DNA of 64,000 nucleotides from RGIG1681 sp045648025 (GTDB lineage: Bacteria > Bacillota > Clostridia > Christensenellales > UBA1242): contig JAZRNH010000045.1 in NCBI GenBank assembly GCA_045648025.1, positions 15,122-79,121 of the forward strand. Direction: 5' to 3'. The notes beneath the pieces were generated by a model. The model saw only the letters and a program-made list of their open reading frames with translations, was not told where the DNA came from and made no database searches. Below, in pieces: positions 44,301-51,696 of the stretch; position 1 is the first letter of the stretch, and each line of letters begins with the position of its first letter. The translations under genes were made by a program, and so were the position numbers.

Positions 44301-47054
44301 CTTGTTAAATATGGTGTATCTCCAAAATATACAAATGACAAGTATCACGGATTTGTTGAAAGTTATAAGGTTTATGATTCAAATTCTGGTTCAACAAAAA
44401 CTAGACTTAAAGTTTGGACAGAACTTAGAACATTTGTTTCTGAACTTGCAAACTATACAGCAAAATTATATTACTTAAGTAATATGAATGACCTTTCTAA
44501 AAATATTAGTGATGGCATTTTATTAACAGATACCATTTATCAAGGAAACTCTGATGATGGCGGCACACTTGTTTCAAAAACATTAGAGCAAATGATTATT
44601 GAATATTTGCTCACTAGTGAAATTGAAGCAGATACATTCTTGAGATTATCATTTGGTGACACTGTTGCAACACTTGATGCATTAAGTTGTCCAAATGATG
44701 AATTTAAAGCACTTGCATATTATCTTGAAGGTAATTATGCTGGTGATGACGGTGTTGTTGAAAAAACTGGATATGGTGACTACATTATTGATATTGGCGA
44801 AGGTGATGCAGCTGTTAGATTTACACTTACAGGTGCAAATAAAAAGGCATACATCAAAAACTATTGGGATTATGTTGGAAGTTCAGCATATAACTCAAAT
44901 GGTTATTATAATGATGGTTCAAACAATGGTGTTGATAGATTACACCTTATCTTCAAAAAGATAATTTCATATTTGATTGTTACTGAAGAGGCAGAAGAAT
45001 CAACTTCTGAAAAAGCAATTAATCTTGATAATATCACATTTAAAGAATTTAGAAAGATTTTAATGCAAGCTCTTAGTGATTATCAAAAGAACCCAACAGA
45101 AAATGATATTCAAAATTCAAACAGATATATCACATTATTCAACTTAATTAGTTCACAATTTGCTTACACATATAGTTATACAAATGATGATGGTGAAACT
45201 ATTCATGTTCAAGCTGGAACAACTGTTAACCCATTATTTGTTTCAAAAGTGAATCCAGATACAGGATCAGCTATTGATAAAAACATTTCTGCAAAAACTG
45301 CTGGAAGAGTAAATTATGTTTATGAAAATCCATCAGGTATTAAAGAAATAAGACCTCTTTATGGTGAATTTTCTATTGATATTCCAACAAGAGATATCAT
45401 TTTAACATTAGCTGGAATTGAAAACCGTCCAATTGAAGAACTTGTTGGTCTTGAATATGAAAGCCTTTATGATAAAGGTGGAAACTATGACGAAGAAGAT
45501 GGTGATACATTCATTATTTGTTCATATGACGAAAGTGAAGGAAAGTATTATCCAGTTCTTGGAAGAAATACCGGTTGGAGTGTTTCTGATAAAGGTTTTG
45601 ATTATATCGACAACATCGGCATTGATATTAAAACATCTTATTATGCACCAGATGGACATTATCCAATCATTGCAAAAGGTGTAATCGATGCTTCGGGTTA
45701 TCCAACCGCAATCAAACAGGTTGACGGAAAGATTTTATTCTATAGAACAAATATCACAACTGCACAAGATGTCGGCGAAAGTGCTTTGGGTCAAACAAGA
45801 AGCGGTGGTGAAGTTACAACCATTGGATATACAAAATATACCACTGGTTTCTGGTCTGCTATCGGAAACAGTGATAAAGTTGCTATGTTCACTGGAAACT
45901 CTTCAATTGACTCAATGGCAAATTCTGATTTCCAAGTTAATTTCATTCAAACGACACAGCAATATTCAATCACAAATGCTGAAGATTTTGAATCAATTGC
46001 AGTTCTTGAAGAATTTTCTGCATTCTATACACTTGAATCAAGACAATTGTTCTTATTCTTGCTTGGTTTCTCAGTGTTACTTCCAATGCTCTTTAGTGCA
46101 TCTGCAACGGTTCTTAGAAGAATTCTAGATCTGATATTCTTGGTGTTGATGGGTCCAATGGCGATAGCTTCGCTTTCACTTGGAGCTGATCAAAATCCAG
46201 ATGGAAAGAGTAAGATTTTTGATACCTGGAAAACCTATATGACTCAGACACTGCTTCATGTGTTTGGTTATATCATTGCATTTAATGTATATTCAATTTT
46301 GATGTCAACAATTCTCAAGATGGATCTTGTTGGTCAAAGCACAATGGATGCAATTTATAGAATCGGTGGCTTATCACAATTTGTTACTGAAAATAGTATT
46401 AATGCACTTTTAAGATATGTTTACATTATTGCTGCGGCTGCTGCAATTAAAACATCAGCCGACCTTCTTGTTAACATTGTTACTGCTGGAAAAGTTACCA
46501 ATGCATTCCAAACACCAATGGGCGGAGATGTTATGGCTGACATTAAGAAAATGGCAGAACAACTCAAAGATGCATTTGATGCGGTTAAAGGTATTGCTAG
46601 TGGACAGGCTGCAACAATGCTTAAAGACTTTGCTATGGAAACGGCTATGAAAGCGATTCCTGGTGGAGCACTTATTGGCAAAGCGGTCAATGCTGGTCAA
46701 AACCTGATTTCACAACAAAAAGGTAAAGCCTTAGAAAAATCGGCAATTTCAAACGGAGTTTCACCAGAAGTTGCTAAGAGTATGTCAAAACAATTTGTTG
46801 ACAACGAAATGAAACAAAGACAAGCCAAGAGAGAGCAACGAGCTGCAAATGCTAACCAATTCTCTAAGACATTTGGAGGCGATGCAATGTTTAAGGCACA
46901 AGAAAACGGTGCACTTACAAAGCGACAACAAGCCGCAAAGAAAGAGGATGCAGCAGCAAAGAAAAAAGCTGGAAAAGCAGGAAAAGCTGCAAAAGGAAGC
47001 AAGGGCAGTAAAGGTGGCTCATCAAAGGGCGGAAAGAAAAAAGGTAAAAAATAA
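35349..47054 (+). CDS. Giant VirB6-like protein B (3901 aa) with expanded outside domain
   Basis: N-terminal membrane helices (about 20-65, 95-125, 140-170) align by eye with those of paralogs A and C, including the IFTIFAMIKQEY and PITMMFIITGVNSIL segments. The region from about 180 to 3555 is predicted outside the cell. It starts with the shared QIMADFIDYAQKHNLKYY module, continues with many diverged copies of a WTxxDxxIYY domain (about 415-2220), then a helical region, and ends with the YPTAIKQVDGKILFYR module shared with C. The VirB6-like membrane core (about 3560-3715) and a Lys/Gly-rich cytoplasmic tail follow. Two CXXC pairs sit at 821-841 and 1678-1699. Co-transcribed with virB4 (25-bp gap) and giant C (26-bp gap). 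Confidence 0.85.
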   Translation: MVRLFTFLISIFEFEQGSSFLSIPLWIKFIGRGIANLFSQIMNFILKMAWVIIKFMLGVMEAFEYMINSFIGIDTSVQDMYDFVYNSENGIKLLDVLSTSLKAMMALSIVFLVIFTIFAMIKQEYNNAFSGGKKGNDKKPIITGMFKKMLYIVLLPITMMFIITGVNSILTSFSRAMTGGEDVTIAAQVLSTSTYDSNKYRYYAQENKRIPIIIKAYDPNQYAPDENELLAEKIKSVAVQDVLKTTVSSMSSKNLLTFNESVQYKNNKLSNSVEYGQGEWYETFICTAEQYQIMADFIDYAQKHNLKYYIKPTDSEDIDWRYVDSAVFNASDISLKINYRDANDMNGDGKKTDSYTVEFSTSFEVTSPISNAMETILALLGVDSKNEKYSENIFKTMERDENYVNVVNWANEKVLIKLSNDFDLDDPSNWTRMDQLIIYEYYHFSSNNTFGKYSIADLVKGVELEASLLVYREYYPVGNAYSEERTIPCVKINGSYYRIWQDPEDQKTDKYGNIYYELEDSLTEEDTLNFLNNDYSLIQEVGTETGKLKLSGNFEANDPTTWEYYDQIIVYEFYKDLTSNNKLYSYNFNQFKEGIEVPVYQITKRKFSDKTVADRVDDETGYYLEINGIYYEATKKTTGSSSDPDYGKWFLSDATIDYLIEANPFSDTYYYNYEINLDGVTDGEGEFNDIYGDKYGISTSLESTKKATNFIVDRDTTTRYVDFTPLDESDTNFLKYSNFSLMLSKNFDHNEVDTWTFKDYFIFYLYINYNQIAGRLGLESLKLTGVSGEIGTIELEGTSATKYVYKVKYGSHILTTADIYCEHCGRFYTEAQLVDSKCPTCDIRIDDQAGRTLDLCLYLDIDGIRKISNMLINNTLDSTYIKQHNYTDKGIGNTLFIDVDSNDLVVADTEVREFKLSEGFSQLYPNNWTVLDYILYSFSNEGVINQIPKDEAGIESYKYSAVVYKIFDGEVLKDIMYKFGSSTRGNEQYLSLENVKALKDANGDSLNYRDVDDFLELNFLDYVAKAKGMHSNEIISNQDGIINNLYNDLIEYVYSTDKIMEEIVRQKAFHIGANEYDLYSSVLSYTYSNPSVKIDDLSTWTLMDALIYIATGTVSLTYTAPVYRHLNKNYFIVGNYAVDITTSTSPFKGTLSSANKITSRNSTFDGSGPLADYVTANCADYIFDEAYFTGKKVKKYSNASFTYKNEDTAYTTFDAIYEYLMGTAIALDGTVSLDAFIEGENVYLKTTKSGVNKYILVSEAYNDYISVEKSGKFTLSSTAKIATKEPTSYVAFDNDLDTTTFNADNLHIKPLDALIYFDTGVIEKKSLNVYKYVNKDGNEKKYVYSGKGYIEIKDNNEVNIINSSLDNLTNSDHELLTLLYSTYYQQYYKTAVDNILSDAVVKNATFEYVRPVDGGGIPKDVTITRVSPFALIFSKLGLIDLTLSRDTVTGKIVRTARKTYFYYEGTTATSNEVTKIYVDVTDIGTVGYKPGDETNLFLFDNNSSVYEMVLRYMLMSNSDGGTGYLNQNTYATAYKTFDAELEPYFEDNYLAADAVNTTLSNTSGFTLTAATSWTNFNTLYYYLTNSSNISTMQNIYTDKDGYMYVKIQKNSDVTYVKVGKDGSYYTNTLFDHYTFASAAYQLEDASTGNYSPLGIIAYKQTAIKNGTIQLITYAENFCPTCVRELSSGQVNADKECTTCHTKVIPTQFHFIKNNYYDEFICVYNLDNASLRNATSYDNYYYNFRGDTDANGNSIVKDWTIFDYLIAYINAYSKEYKVSQNIQIYGSNAYISVDGSDNGKFINLSKLGILSEDDVNDIYDSVGYDKLASRPSGYSGSYNSSAVEALYNEKYASLVKTSTQLDLANINVYNPKASETTIKYIKSEEVTAFDIIYSKLKGVGFAANNSEIEVSTFVDITSGTKYILIEKDTTDYYVAVGEDLYFGSANPDMIELEVNLNPVFDYVSTGAYDVFDDDRKASSPVPGIGDIDKVSFSSYFQINDYSTWMLSDFVIYYIFNESPEQFNIDGNLDSTKNFQELVNKGYSPAKNYKYFIEDEFGNSILKDVIWIGIGEKDDGIAVDRTLFTKYYAQQLANIQFLDKTSVDYKTYNYDKGIELSMDFGANQKFTTQSIKQFYTTKNTVLNANQFTYDSYYYYDLDSGKLTQTDNNLLSVNANLMSNIADGKATVSDALNIALSDGFIISEPSTWTWLDYIIVYEFSRTNIRHNYFEGMAFENLRTKSYVPVFIDGSEIVIELNGRYYDLSVIKHDTAATDKLTQIRNSYKLMNDTTVSDAVTLKADGDNGFDFKTLYQQFEYNVQKSEYSLDYSKTPNSILYEYADPTDPYADQIMYYMTLNTDIIDTYKVNIASLNTNGFYAFTNIVREVSWPQKLMNDLQVLYPDLNWATLIATDGWLDTLGEFTSAQASGEYVSEGNSANITAAGLVLSEFFVSVAKEMDPFASVHSYEYQPIFSESTIKALMLAMLGEEQYYDLSTQASVFIEMFNNMFLPVLEDIAKERGISIVDGKVDNFYISVYKAYLATVLLGSDIGEYFYKIATRVYAQYTIFDSLAAASGDYAAYMDYINSLSNQNGEKVTSFMYSSFHELAIYENSFSGNKNPTFTYNFESSLAYFYGKNFTYGKLAGEGYDLSGVQDKTSNDAIVTARDVKTIMKKASNFNNLNKRIDDTYRDIYSKGGRVSDTNVSGIYCFMFDVYWSIHQVVQGKNQNDPVYLEYYREYIMGEVKRWQTVANETIDGTSSYIPDNSKYKLALNINKIFAMTSVVGLYLPDGKSIDVEEEGSLFDKINSALDSASITNVGVITDTFNNTTAYTEFKRAYNNVFGQGQIMNISDIMDASNEGNTDKWHQLVQMRDDLGILVEELNQVASMSGEGYVKGDSTRGYRAPRYDKERYTDAYNDLQSLYGYIDTYISNQIILDKITKSSITFTLAQFGKNYVTDGYTFSFENKSYTMKATASAERLAEYVYGGAFLVKYGVSPKYTNDKYHGFVESYKVYDSNSGSTKTRLKVWTELRTFVSELANYTAKLYYLSNMNDLSKNISDGILLTDTIYQGNSDDGGTLVSKTLEQMIIEYLLTSEIEADTFLRLSFGDTVATLDALSCPNDEFKALAYYLEGNYAGDDGVVEKTGYGDYIIDIGEGDAAVRFTLTGANKKAYIKNYWDYVGSSAYNSNGYYNDGSNNGVDRLHLIFKKIISYLIVTEEAEESTSEKAINLDNITFKEFRKILMQALSDYQKNPTENDIQNSNRYITLFNLISSQFAYTYSYTNDDGETIHVQAGTTVNPLFVSKVNPDTGSAIDKNISAKTAGRVNYVYENPSGIKEIRPLYGEFSIDIPTRDIILTLAGIENRPIEELVGLEYESLYDKGGNYDEEDGDTFIICSYDESEGKYYPVLGRNTGWSVSDKGFDYIDNIGIDIKTSYYAPDGHYPIIAKGVIDASGYPTAIKQVDGKILFYRTNITTAQDVGESALGQTRSGGEVTTIGYTKYTTGFWSAIGNSDKVAMFTGNSSIDSMANSDFQVNFIQTTQQYSITNAEDFESIAVLEEFSAFYTLESRQLFLFLLGFSVLLPMLFSASATVLRRILDLIFLVLMGPMAIASLSLGADQNPDGKSKIFDTWKTYMTQTLLHVFGYIIAFNVYSILMSTILKMDLVGQSTMDAIYRIGGLSQFVTENSINALLRYVYIIAAAAAIKTSADLLVNIVTAGKVTNAFQTPMGGDVMADIKKMAEQLKDAFDAVKGIASGQAATMLKDFAMETAMKAIPGGALIGKAVNAGQNLISQQKGKALEKSAISNGVSPEVAKSMSKQFVDNEMKQRQAKREQRAANANQFSKTFGGDAMFKAQENGALTKRQQAAKKEDAAAKKKAGKAGKAAKGSKGSKGGSSKGGKKKGKK
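37809..37871 (+). other. CXXC-X13-CXXC knuckle 1 in giant protein B
   Basis: Cys821, Cys824, Cys838 and Cys841 (CEHC ... CPTC) form a zinc-ribbon-like motif inside the predicted extracellular repeat region. Confidence 0.7.
40380..40445 (+). other. CXXC-X14-CXXC knuckle 2 in giant protein B
   Basis: Cys1678, Cys1681, Cys1696 and Cys1699 (CPTC ... CTTC), a second copy of the same knuckle about 850 residues downstream. Confidence 0.7.
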
Positions 47055-47080
47055 AACTTAACGAACAGGAGAGAAAATAG

Positions 47081-50000
47081 ATGGGGTTAATTAATATGGC
47101 GACAAAAATTCCAACTTTAATGATGAAGTTATCTTCATCTATTTTCCCGACCGGTTCTTCAAGTTTCTTGGCGGCAGCGGGAACGGATTCGTTCTTGTCG
47201 GTGGTATTCAACTTTTTAGCCAAAATTTTCTATTTTGCGGCTAAATGGATGTTATATCTGCTTGATATTTTGTATGCATATATAAAAGAACTTTGCGGTC
47301 TTAATATGAGTTATGAGTCTTTAGAAAAAATGGTTTCAAAAGAATCTGACTTTGTATTTAATCTTTTGATTACATCAAGAGAAACAATTACTCCAATTAT
47401 TAAAAGTTTAATAGGTCTTGTTATTGCACTGGTTATTTTCTTTGCAATTTTAGCGGTTATTAAAACCACTTTCAATTCAATAAAACAAGGTGCAACAGCA
47501 GACATTAAGGGTGTATTTAGAAACACATTTAAAGCATTTATCTTGCTTGTTATTACACCAATGCTCGCAATTGTTGGTATTGTTGCTGCAAACACAATCT
47601 TAAAGACATTATATAATGCAACAAACCCTTCAGGTTCGACAAGCATAAGCACTCAGTTGTTCTCAGCTTCTGCAACATCTGCTAGTAGTTATCGAATATA
47701 TGCTCAAAATGGTTTAAAAATTCCGATAACTTATGATTTTACCGAACAAGAAACAATTTTAGAATATTATCAAAATCATCCACTTACTGATGATTTTAGA
47801 GAATATGTTGTTTCCGACAAAAACCTTATATATACAAATTATAAAAGGTTGCAAGACGGAAATTTTGATGAATTTATATATCTTAACGATGCCATTTCTT
47901 CTGGAACAGGTGTAACAGAAAGTTATGTAACAAGATATTATCAAGCTTATGATAGACATGCTGAATCTGTTAAACCAGTTTCTCCATATCATGCATATAA
48001 GAGAATTCAGGCTTATAGATCAGAATATCTTGTTATGGCAGATGTTATTGATTATTGTATAAATTCAGGCAATACTCTTTATTTAAAAACAATACAAGAA
48101 GTTCTTGATTCTATAGCTGCTGTGCCAGATGACAGTGTGTTTGAATCATTTGTAACATTGTTTGATATTGAATTTTTAACAGCAGATTTAAAAACTTATG
48201 TTTTGAGTTCGATTGTAACAACTAATGCAGATGATGTAAACAGCACATACAACTCGTACAAACAAATCTATAATCACGATAGTTGGGAAATTATTAGATT
48301 TAACAGCACATATTATGATGCAAACGAAAGCACTGAGCCTACAAGAAAAATGGTTATTCAATATAACCATGTTAAAGATGCTACAGATGAACTTGATGGT
48401 GCAAAGTATATAGTTGCTAGTGAACAAATTAAAACCGTTTATGATGCTTATTCAAGCAGAGATAAACAATATCCTTATTTCTATCCAATAACTCTTGGTT
48501 ATGGAACTGGAAGTGGTGGTGCATTTGATACAGACTTTATTCAAATGGGTCAAATTGTTGCTGCAAAAGGTATTTTCAGCGAAGGAAAATATCCAACAGC
48601 AATTAGACAAAGTGATGACAAAGCTGAACTTCAATTTTATAGAGAGACAATCTCACAAGTAAATGTGGGTGATGAAAGTGGTATGGCTGGAGGCTCTCTT
48701 GCAACTGAAGAAAAGAAGAGTGGTATTGCTGGATTCTTCCAAAAACTTAAAGCAATGTTTAGCCCCAAAGTTAATTTAAGTGTTGACGAAAATGCGGTTA
48801 TAACGGCTTATGGTATTGAAGAAGTTCAAGTCAATATTTTAACGGCTGGTAAACTTAATATTAGCTATATGTTCTCAGATGCAATATCAAACGGTCTTGG
48901 CGGTATCATGACTGCTGCTTCAAGAGCAGTGTCTGGTCAAGACAATGTTGAACAAATTGGTATCTTTGGATTAAACTTAGATAACTTATTCATACCAAAC
49001 AAACTTAATATATTAGTTCTTATTGTTGGTGCATTTGTAATGATTAAAATCACTTTCCAAGCGGTTTTTGCACTTATTAATAGGTCTTATGAACTGTTCT
49101 TAACGATTATAGTTTATCCAACGGCCTGTGCAACAATTCCTCTTGATGAAAATGGTTTCCAACAGTGGACGATAACTTATACCCAGCGACTGTTCTCAAC
49201 ATACGGTCTGATTCTGGGTCTGAACTTCGTTATTATGTTGTTCCCAATAATCAGTGAACTTGAAGTGTTTACGGCGGGTGAAATTGCACTTTCTAAACCT
49301 TTGATGAGATTTAGAAATCTGTTCTCACTTGGTGGACTGATAACGATTAGTTTGGAATTTTTGGCAAGTTTCTTAAACCTTGTTGTTGTAATTTTATTTG
49401 AACTTGTTGCATTTACACTTCTTGAAACAATTCCAGAAACAATTTCAAAAATCACAGGTGTTTCTGCAGCTCAAGGCTTCGACCCAATTGAAGCTATGGG
49501 TAAGGTTTTGAATGTTATTATGGGTGTTGTTAAAACCGTCGGCTCAAGTGGTTCGGGTGTAATTTTAGGTATATTCGATGTCCTTGGTGCATTTGTAGGT
49601 TCTAAAAAGTCAAGAGATAAAGCAAAGCAAAGAATTAAGCAAAAGGTTAAAGATAAAACTGACAAGCTTAAAAAAGGTGCGAAATCAATGATTCCTGGTA
49701 AAGGTCTTGTTGATTCAATAAAAGATAAGCAGCATGTAAAACAACAAATGGGTGCTCAAAAAGAAGCTATGAACAAACTTAAAGATGCTATGGATAACAA
49801 AGATAGTGATCCAAAAGCTGTTCAAGATGCTATGAGCAATTTGTTACAAGCTCAACAAAAAGCAACTGCTGCAATTAATGACCCTTCTGGTTCAAGAGCT
49901 GCGGCTGAATCTGAAAAGAAACAAAATGAAGAGGCGGGTCTTGATGAAGATGGCGAAGTTTCTTCAAGAGAAGGTGAAGAGAACGATGACCAAGAAGGAG

Positions 50001-51145
50001 CAGATCTTTCACATAGATCAAAGAGTTCTTTGAAGAAAGAAAAGAAGAGAGCGAAGGCTGTCGTTAAAAACCTTAAGAAGAAAGAAAAATCTGGTGGAGT
50101 GTTGTCTGCAACTGAACAAGCTGCATTAAAGAGACAAGAAGGTATATTGAAAAATACTACAAATGCTCTCAAACAGCAAAAGACAGATAGCAAAGGCGAC
50201 AAACAAGCTAAAAGGACTATTAGGCAGCTCACAAAAGCACAAGGAAAAGGTCAATTAACACAAACACAAACCCAAGAACTTGCTGCTGCTCAACAAACTC
50301 TTGCTGATAGTAAAACAAGAAAGCAAACCCATGCTGCTACCAGAAAGAAAGAAAAAGATGATATTAAGCAAAAACATGCAGATGCTAAAGAAGATGCAAA
50401 GAAAGCAGAAAGATTAAGAGCATTTAGCCATATGGATATGGGTTCAAGAATGGCTCAAAAAGGCTATTTGAAAGAGATGGAAAAGGAACAAACCAAACTT
50501 CAACAACAATTAAATGAAAGCGGTTTGAATCTCAATTTGGCTCAACTTACTCAAGATCAATATGATAAAATTGGCACAGGTTTCTATACCGCTGCTCAAG
50601 AAGAAATTATTAAAAAATATGTTGCAAAAGAACAAGAAAAGAATGCCCTTATTGATATGACTGGTGAAGATTATCTTAAAGCAAAGGCTCAAAGAAAAGC
50701 CAATTATGCTGCTTACAAGAATCAAGATTTAGCTGGAAAACATGGTCTTAATGTTGTAAAAACCATTCAAAAGAAGGCTCTCAACAAAAAACTTAATGGA
50801 AATTATATGCAAAATAAAAATGAACTTGCTGCGGTTTCGCAACAACTTCAAAACTTTGGAAATGTTGATTCTTCAAACATTAGAGCATATAATCAGCTTA
50901 AACAAAAACAAGCAGAGCTTCAAGCAAGACTTGATACCGCTCAAAAGTGGAATGATAGAAATGCAATGTCTCCTGCACAAAGAAAAGCTGCTGATAAAAA
51001 TCAACAACTTAGAGATAAGTGGGAAAGAGAAGCTATGCTTGAACTTAGGGCAACTAACCAAGCAATGACAAGAGAAAATCTTGACAAAGTTATGGCTAGA
51101 AAGAGACAAGAAGCAATTAATAAGCGAATAAAGAGAAGAAGATAA
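47081..51145 (+). CDS. VirB6-like protein C (1354 aa), minimal paralog
   Basis: The membrane helices (about 45-70, 105-135, 148-178), an outside domain (about 190-620) with YLVMADVIDYCINSG and YPTAIRQSDDKAELQFYR modules, and a membrane core (about 640-790) with INRSYELFLTIIVYP and the IPLDENGFQ loop match paralogs A and B, without their expansions. The tail (about 800-1354) is Lys/Gln/Ala-rich coiled coil with a Glu-rich patch near 945-985. AGGAG precedes the ATG. It is the last gene of the virB4 unit, closed by the terminator at 51179. It is likely a polytopic channel component; VirB6 assignment rests on membrane-core pattern and context. Confidence 0.85.
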   Translation: MGLINMATKIPTLMMKLSSSIFPTGSSSFLAAAGTDSFLSVVFNFLAKIFYFAAKWMLYLLDILYAYIKELCGLNMSYESLEKMVSKESDFVFNLLITSRETITPIIKSLIGLVIALVIFFAILAVIKTTFNSIKQGATADIKGVFRNTFKAFILLVITPMLAIVGIVAANTILKTLYNATNPSGSTSISTQLFSASATSASSYRIYAQNGLKIPITYDFTEQETILEYYQNHPLTDDFREYVVSDKNLIYTNYKRLQDGNFDEFIYLNDAISSGTGVTESYVTRYYQAYDRHAESVKPVSPYHAYKRIQAYRSEYLVMADVIDYCINSGNTLYLKTIQEVLDSIAAVPDDSVFESFVTLFDIEFLTADLKTYVLSSIVTTNADDVNSTYNSYKQIYNHDSWEIIRFNSTYYDANESTEPTRKMVIQYNHVKDATDELDGAKYIVASEQIKTVYDAYSSRDKQYPYFYPITLGYGTGSGGAFDTDFIQMGQIVAAKGIFSEGKYPTAIRQSDDKAELQFYRETISQVNVGDESGMAGGSLATEEKKSGIAGFFQKLKAMFSPKVNLSVDENAVITAYGIEEVQVNILTAGKLNISYMFSDAISNGLGGIMTAASRAVSGQDNVEQIGIFGLNLDNLFIPNKLNILVLIVGAFVMIKITFQAVFALINRSYELFLTIIVYPTACATIPLDENGFQQWTITYTQRLFSTYGLILGLNFVIMLFPIISELEVFTAGEIALSKPLMRFRNLFSLGGLITISLEFLASFLNLVVVILFELVAFTLLETIPETISKITGVSAAQGFDPIEAMGKVLNVIMGVVKTVGSSGSGVILGIFDVLGAFVGSKKSRDKAKQRIKQKVKDKTDKLKKGAKSMIPGKGLVDSIKDKQHVKQQMGAQKEAMNKLKDAMDNKDSDPKAVQDAMSNLLQAQQKATAAINDPSGSRAAAESEKKQNEEAGLDEDGEVSSREGEENDDQEGADLSHRSKSSLKKEKKRAKAVVKNLKKKEKSGGVLSATEQAALKRQEGILKNTTNALKQQKTDSKGDKQAKRTIRQLTKAQGKGQLTQTQTQELAAAQQTLADSKTRKQTHAATRKKEKDDIKQKHADAKEDAKKAERLRAFSHMDMGSRMAQKGYLKEMEKEQTKLQQQLNESGLNLNLAQLTQDQYDKIGTGFYTAAQEEIIKKYVAKEQEKNALIDMTGEDYLKAKAQRKANYAAYKNQDLAGKHGLNVVKTIQKKALNKKLNGNYMQNKNELAAVSQQLQNFGNVDSSNIRAYNQLKQKQAELQARLDTAQKWNDRNAMSPAQRKAADKNQQLRDKWEREAMLELRATNQAMTRENLDKVMARKRQEAINKRIKRRR

Positions 51146-51178
51146 AACTTATATTTCTTCAAAATTTTGCAAAATATA

Positions 51179-51213
51179 AAAAGACAAGAGATAATAAATC
51201 TTGTCTTTTTTTT
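51179..51213 (+). terminator. Terminator ending the T4SS-like locus
   Basis: AAAAGACAAGA pairs with TCTTGTCTTTT followed by T-rich sequence, 33 bp after the stop at 51145. Confidence 0.85.
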
Positions 51214-51229
51214 ATTGCTATGCTAAAAT
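51201..51229 (+). promoter_or_regulatory. Promoter for lspA-pseudouridine synthase
   Basis: TTGTCT (51201-51206), a 17-bp spacer and TAAAAT (51224-51229) with extended TG at 51221-51222. The -35 overlaps the right arm of the preceding terminator. Confidence 0.6.
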
Positions 51230-51243
51230 TAATTTGAGGAAAA

Positions 51244-51696
51244 ATGATGGTTTTTGGTTTTATTTCGGCAATACTTACTATTTTTATTGACCAATTAACA
51301 AAATTTTTAATCTACGGAACTGCAACAAAATCAATTATTGGTGATTTTTTGTGGTTTCAAAGCACCTTAAACACAGGTGTTGCTTTTTCTATGTTTGAAG
51401 GGCAAACAGTTCTTTTTATTGCAATTTCTGCAATTGCAGCGGCAATCTTTGTTTATTTGTTGCTCAGCAAAAAGTTCTTCACAAACAAATTTTTAAAAGT
51501 GTGCTTAGGTTTAATTTTGGGCGGCACTGTTGGAAATATGGTTGACCGAATTGTGTTTTCTGGTGTTAGAGATTTTATATATTTTAAATTTATAAACTTT
51601 GCAATTTTCAATATTGCAGATGCTGCAATTGTGATTGCCGTGTTTATGATTTGTATTTATATGTTGATTGATATTTTTAAAAAGGAAAAGAAATGA
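51244..51696 (+). CDS. lspA: Lipoprotein signal peptidase (signal peptidase II)
   Basis: 150 residues with four membrane helices. Family motifs: DQLTK near 16-20, NTGVAFSMF near residues 43-51, and the two catalytic aspartates in GNMVDRI and FNIADAAI. It removes signal peptides from prolipoproteins in the membrane. GAGGAAAA precedes ATGATG. Its TGA overlaps the ATG of the next gene, which indicates translational coupling; the lspA-rluD pairing is common in bacteria. Confidence 0.95.
   Translation: MMVFGFISAILTIFIDQLTKFLIYGTATKSIIGDFLWFQSTLNTGVAFSMFEGQTVLFIAISAIAAAIFVYLLLSKKFFTNKFLKVCLGLILGGTVGNMVDRIVFSGVRDFIYFKFINFAIFNIADAAIVIAVFMICIYMLIDIFKKEKK

Larger units (their letters stand above)
13884..51145. 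other. Type IV secretion-like locus with giant VirB6-like proteins
   Basis: Eight genes in two divergent arms. Minus arm: virD4-like then a surface protein. Plus arm: two pilin-like genes, a 4301-residue VirB6-like gene, virB4, a 3901-residue VirB6-like gene and a 1354-residue VirB6-like gene. Housekeeping genes flank both sides (murI/rpsT and lspA). No relaxase, VirB11, integrase or obvious cell-wall hydrolase is present. The grouping as one system rests on the co-location of VirB2-, VirB4-, VirB6- and VirD4-like components; the function is inferred. Confidence 0.8.

Noticed and set aside
46697..47002. Antisense Ala/Phe-rich ORF opposite the Lys-rich tail of protein B
   Set aside because: Complement of Lys/Ala-rich codons; no promoter, ribosome site or family motif.
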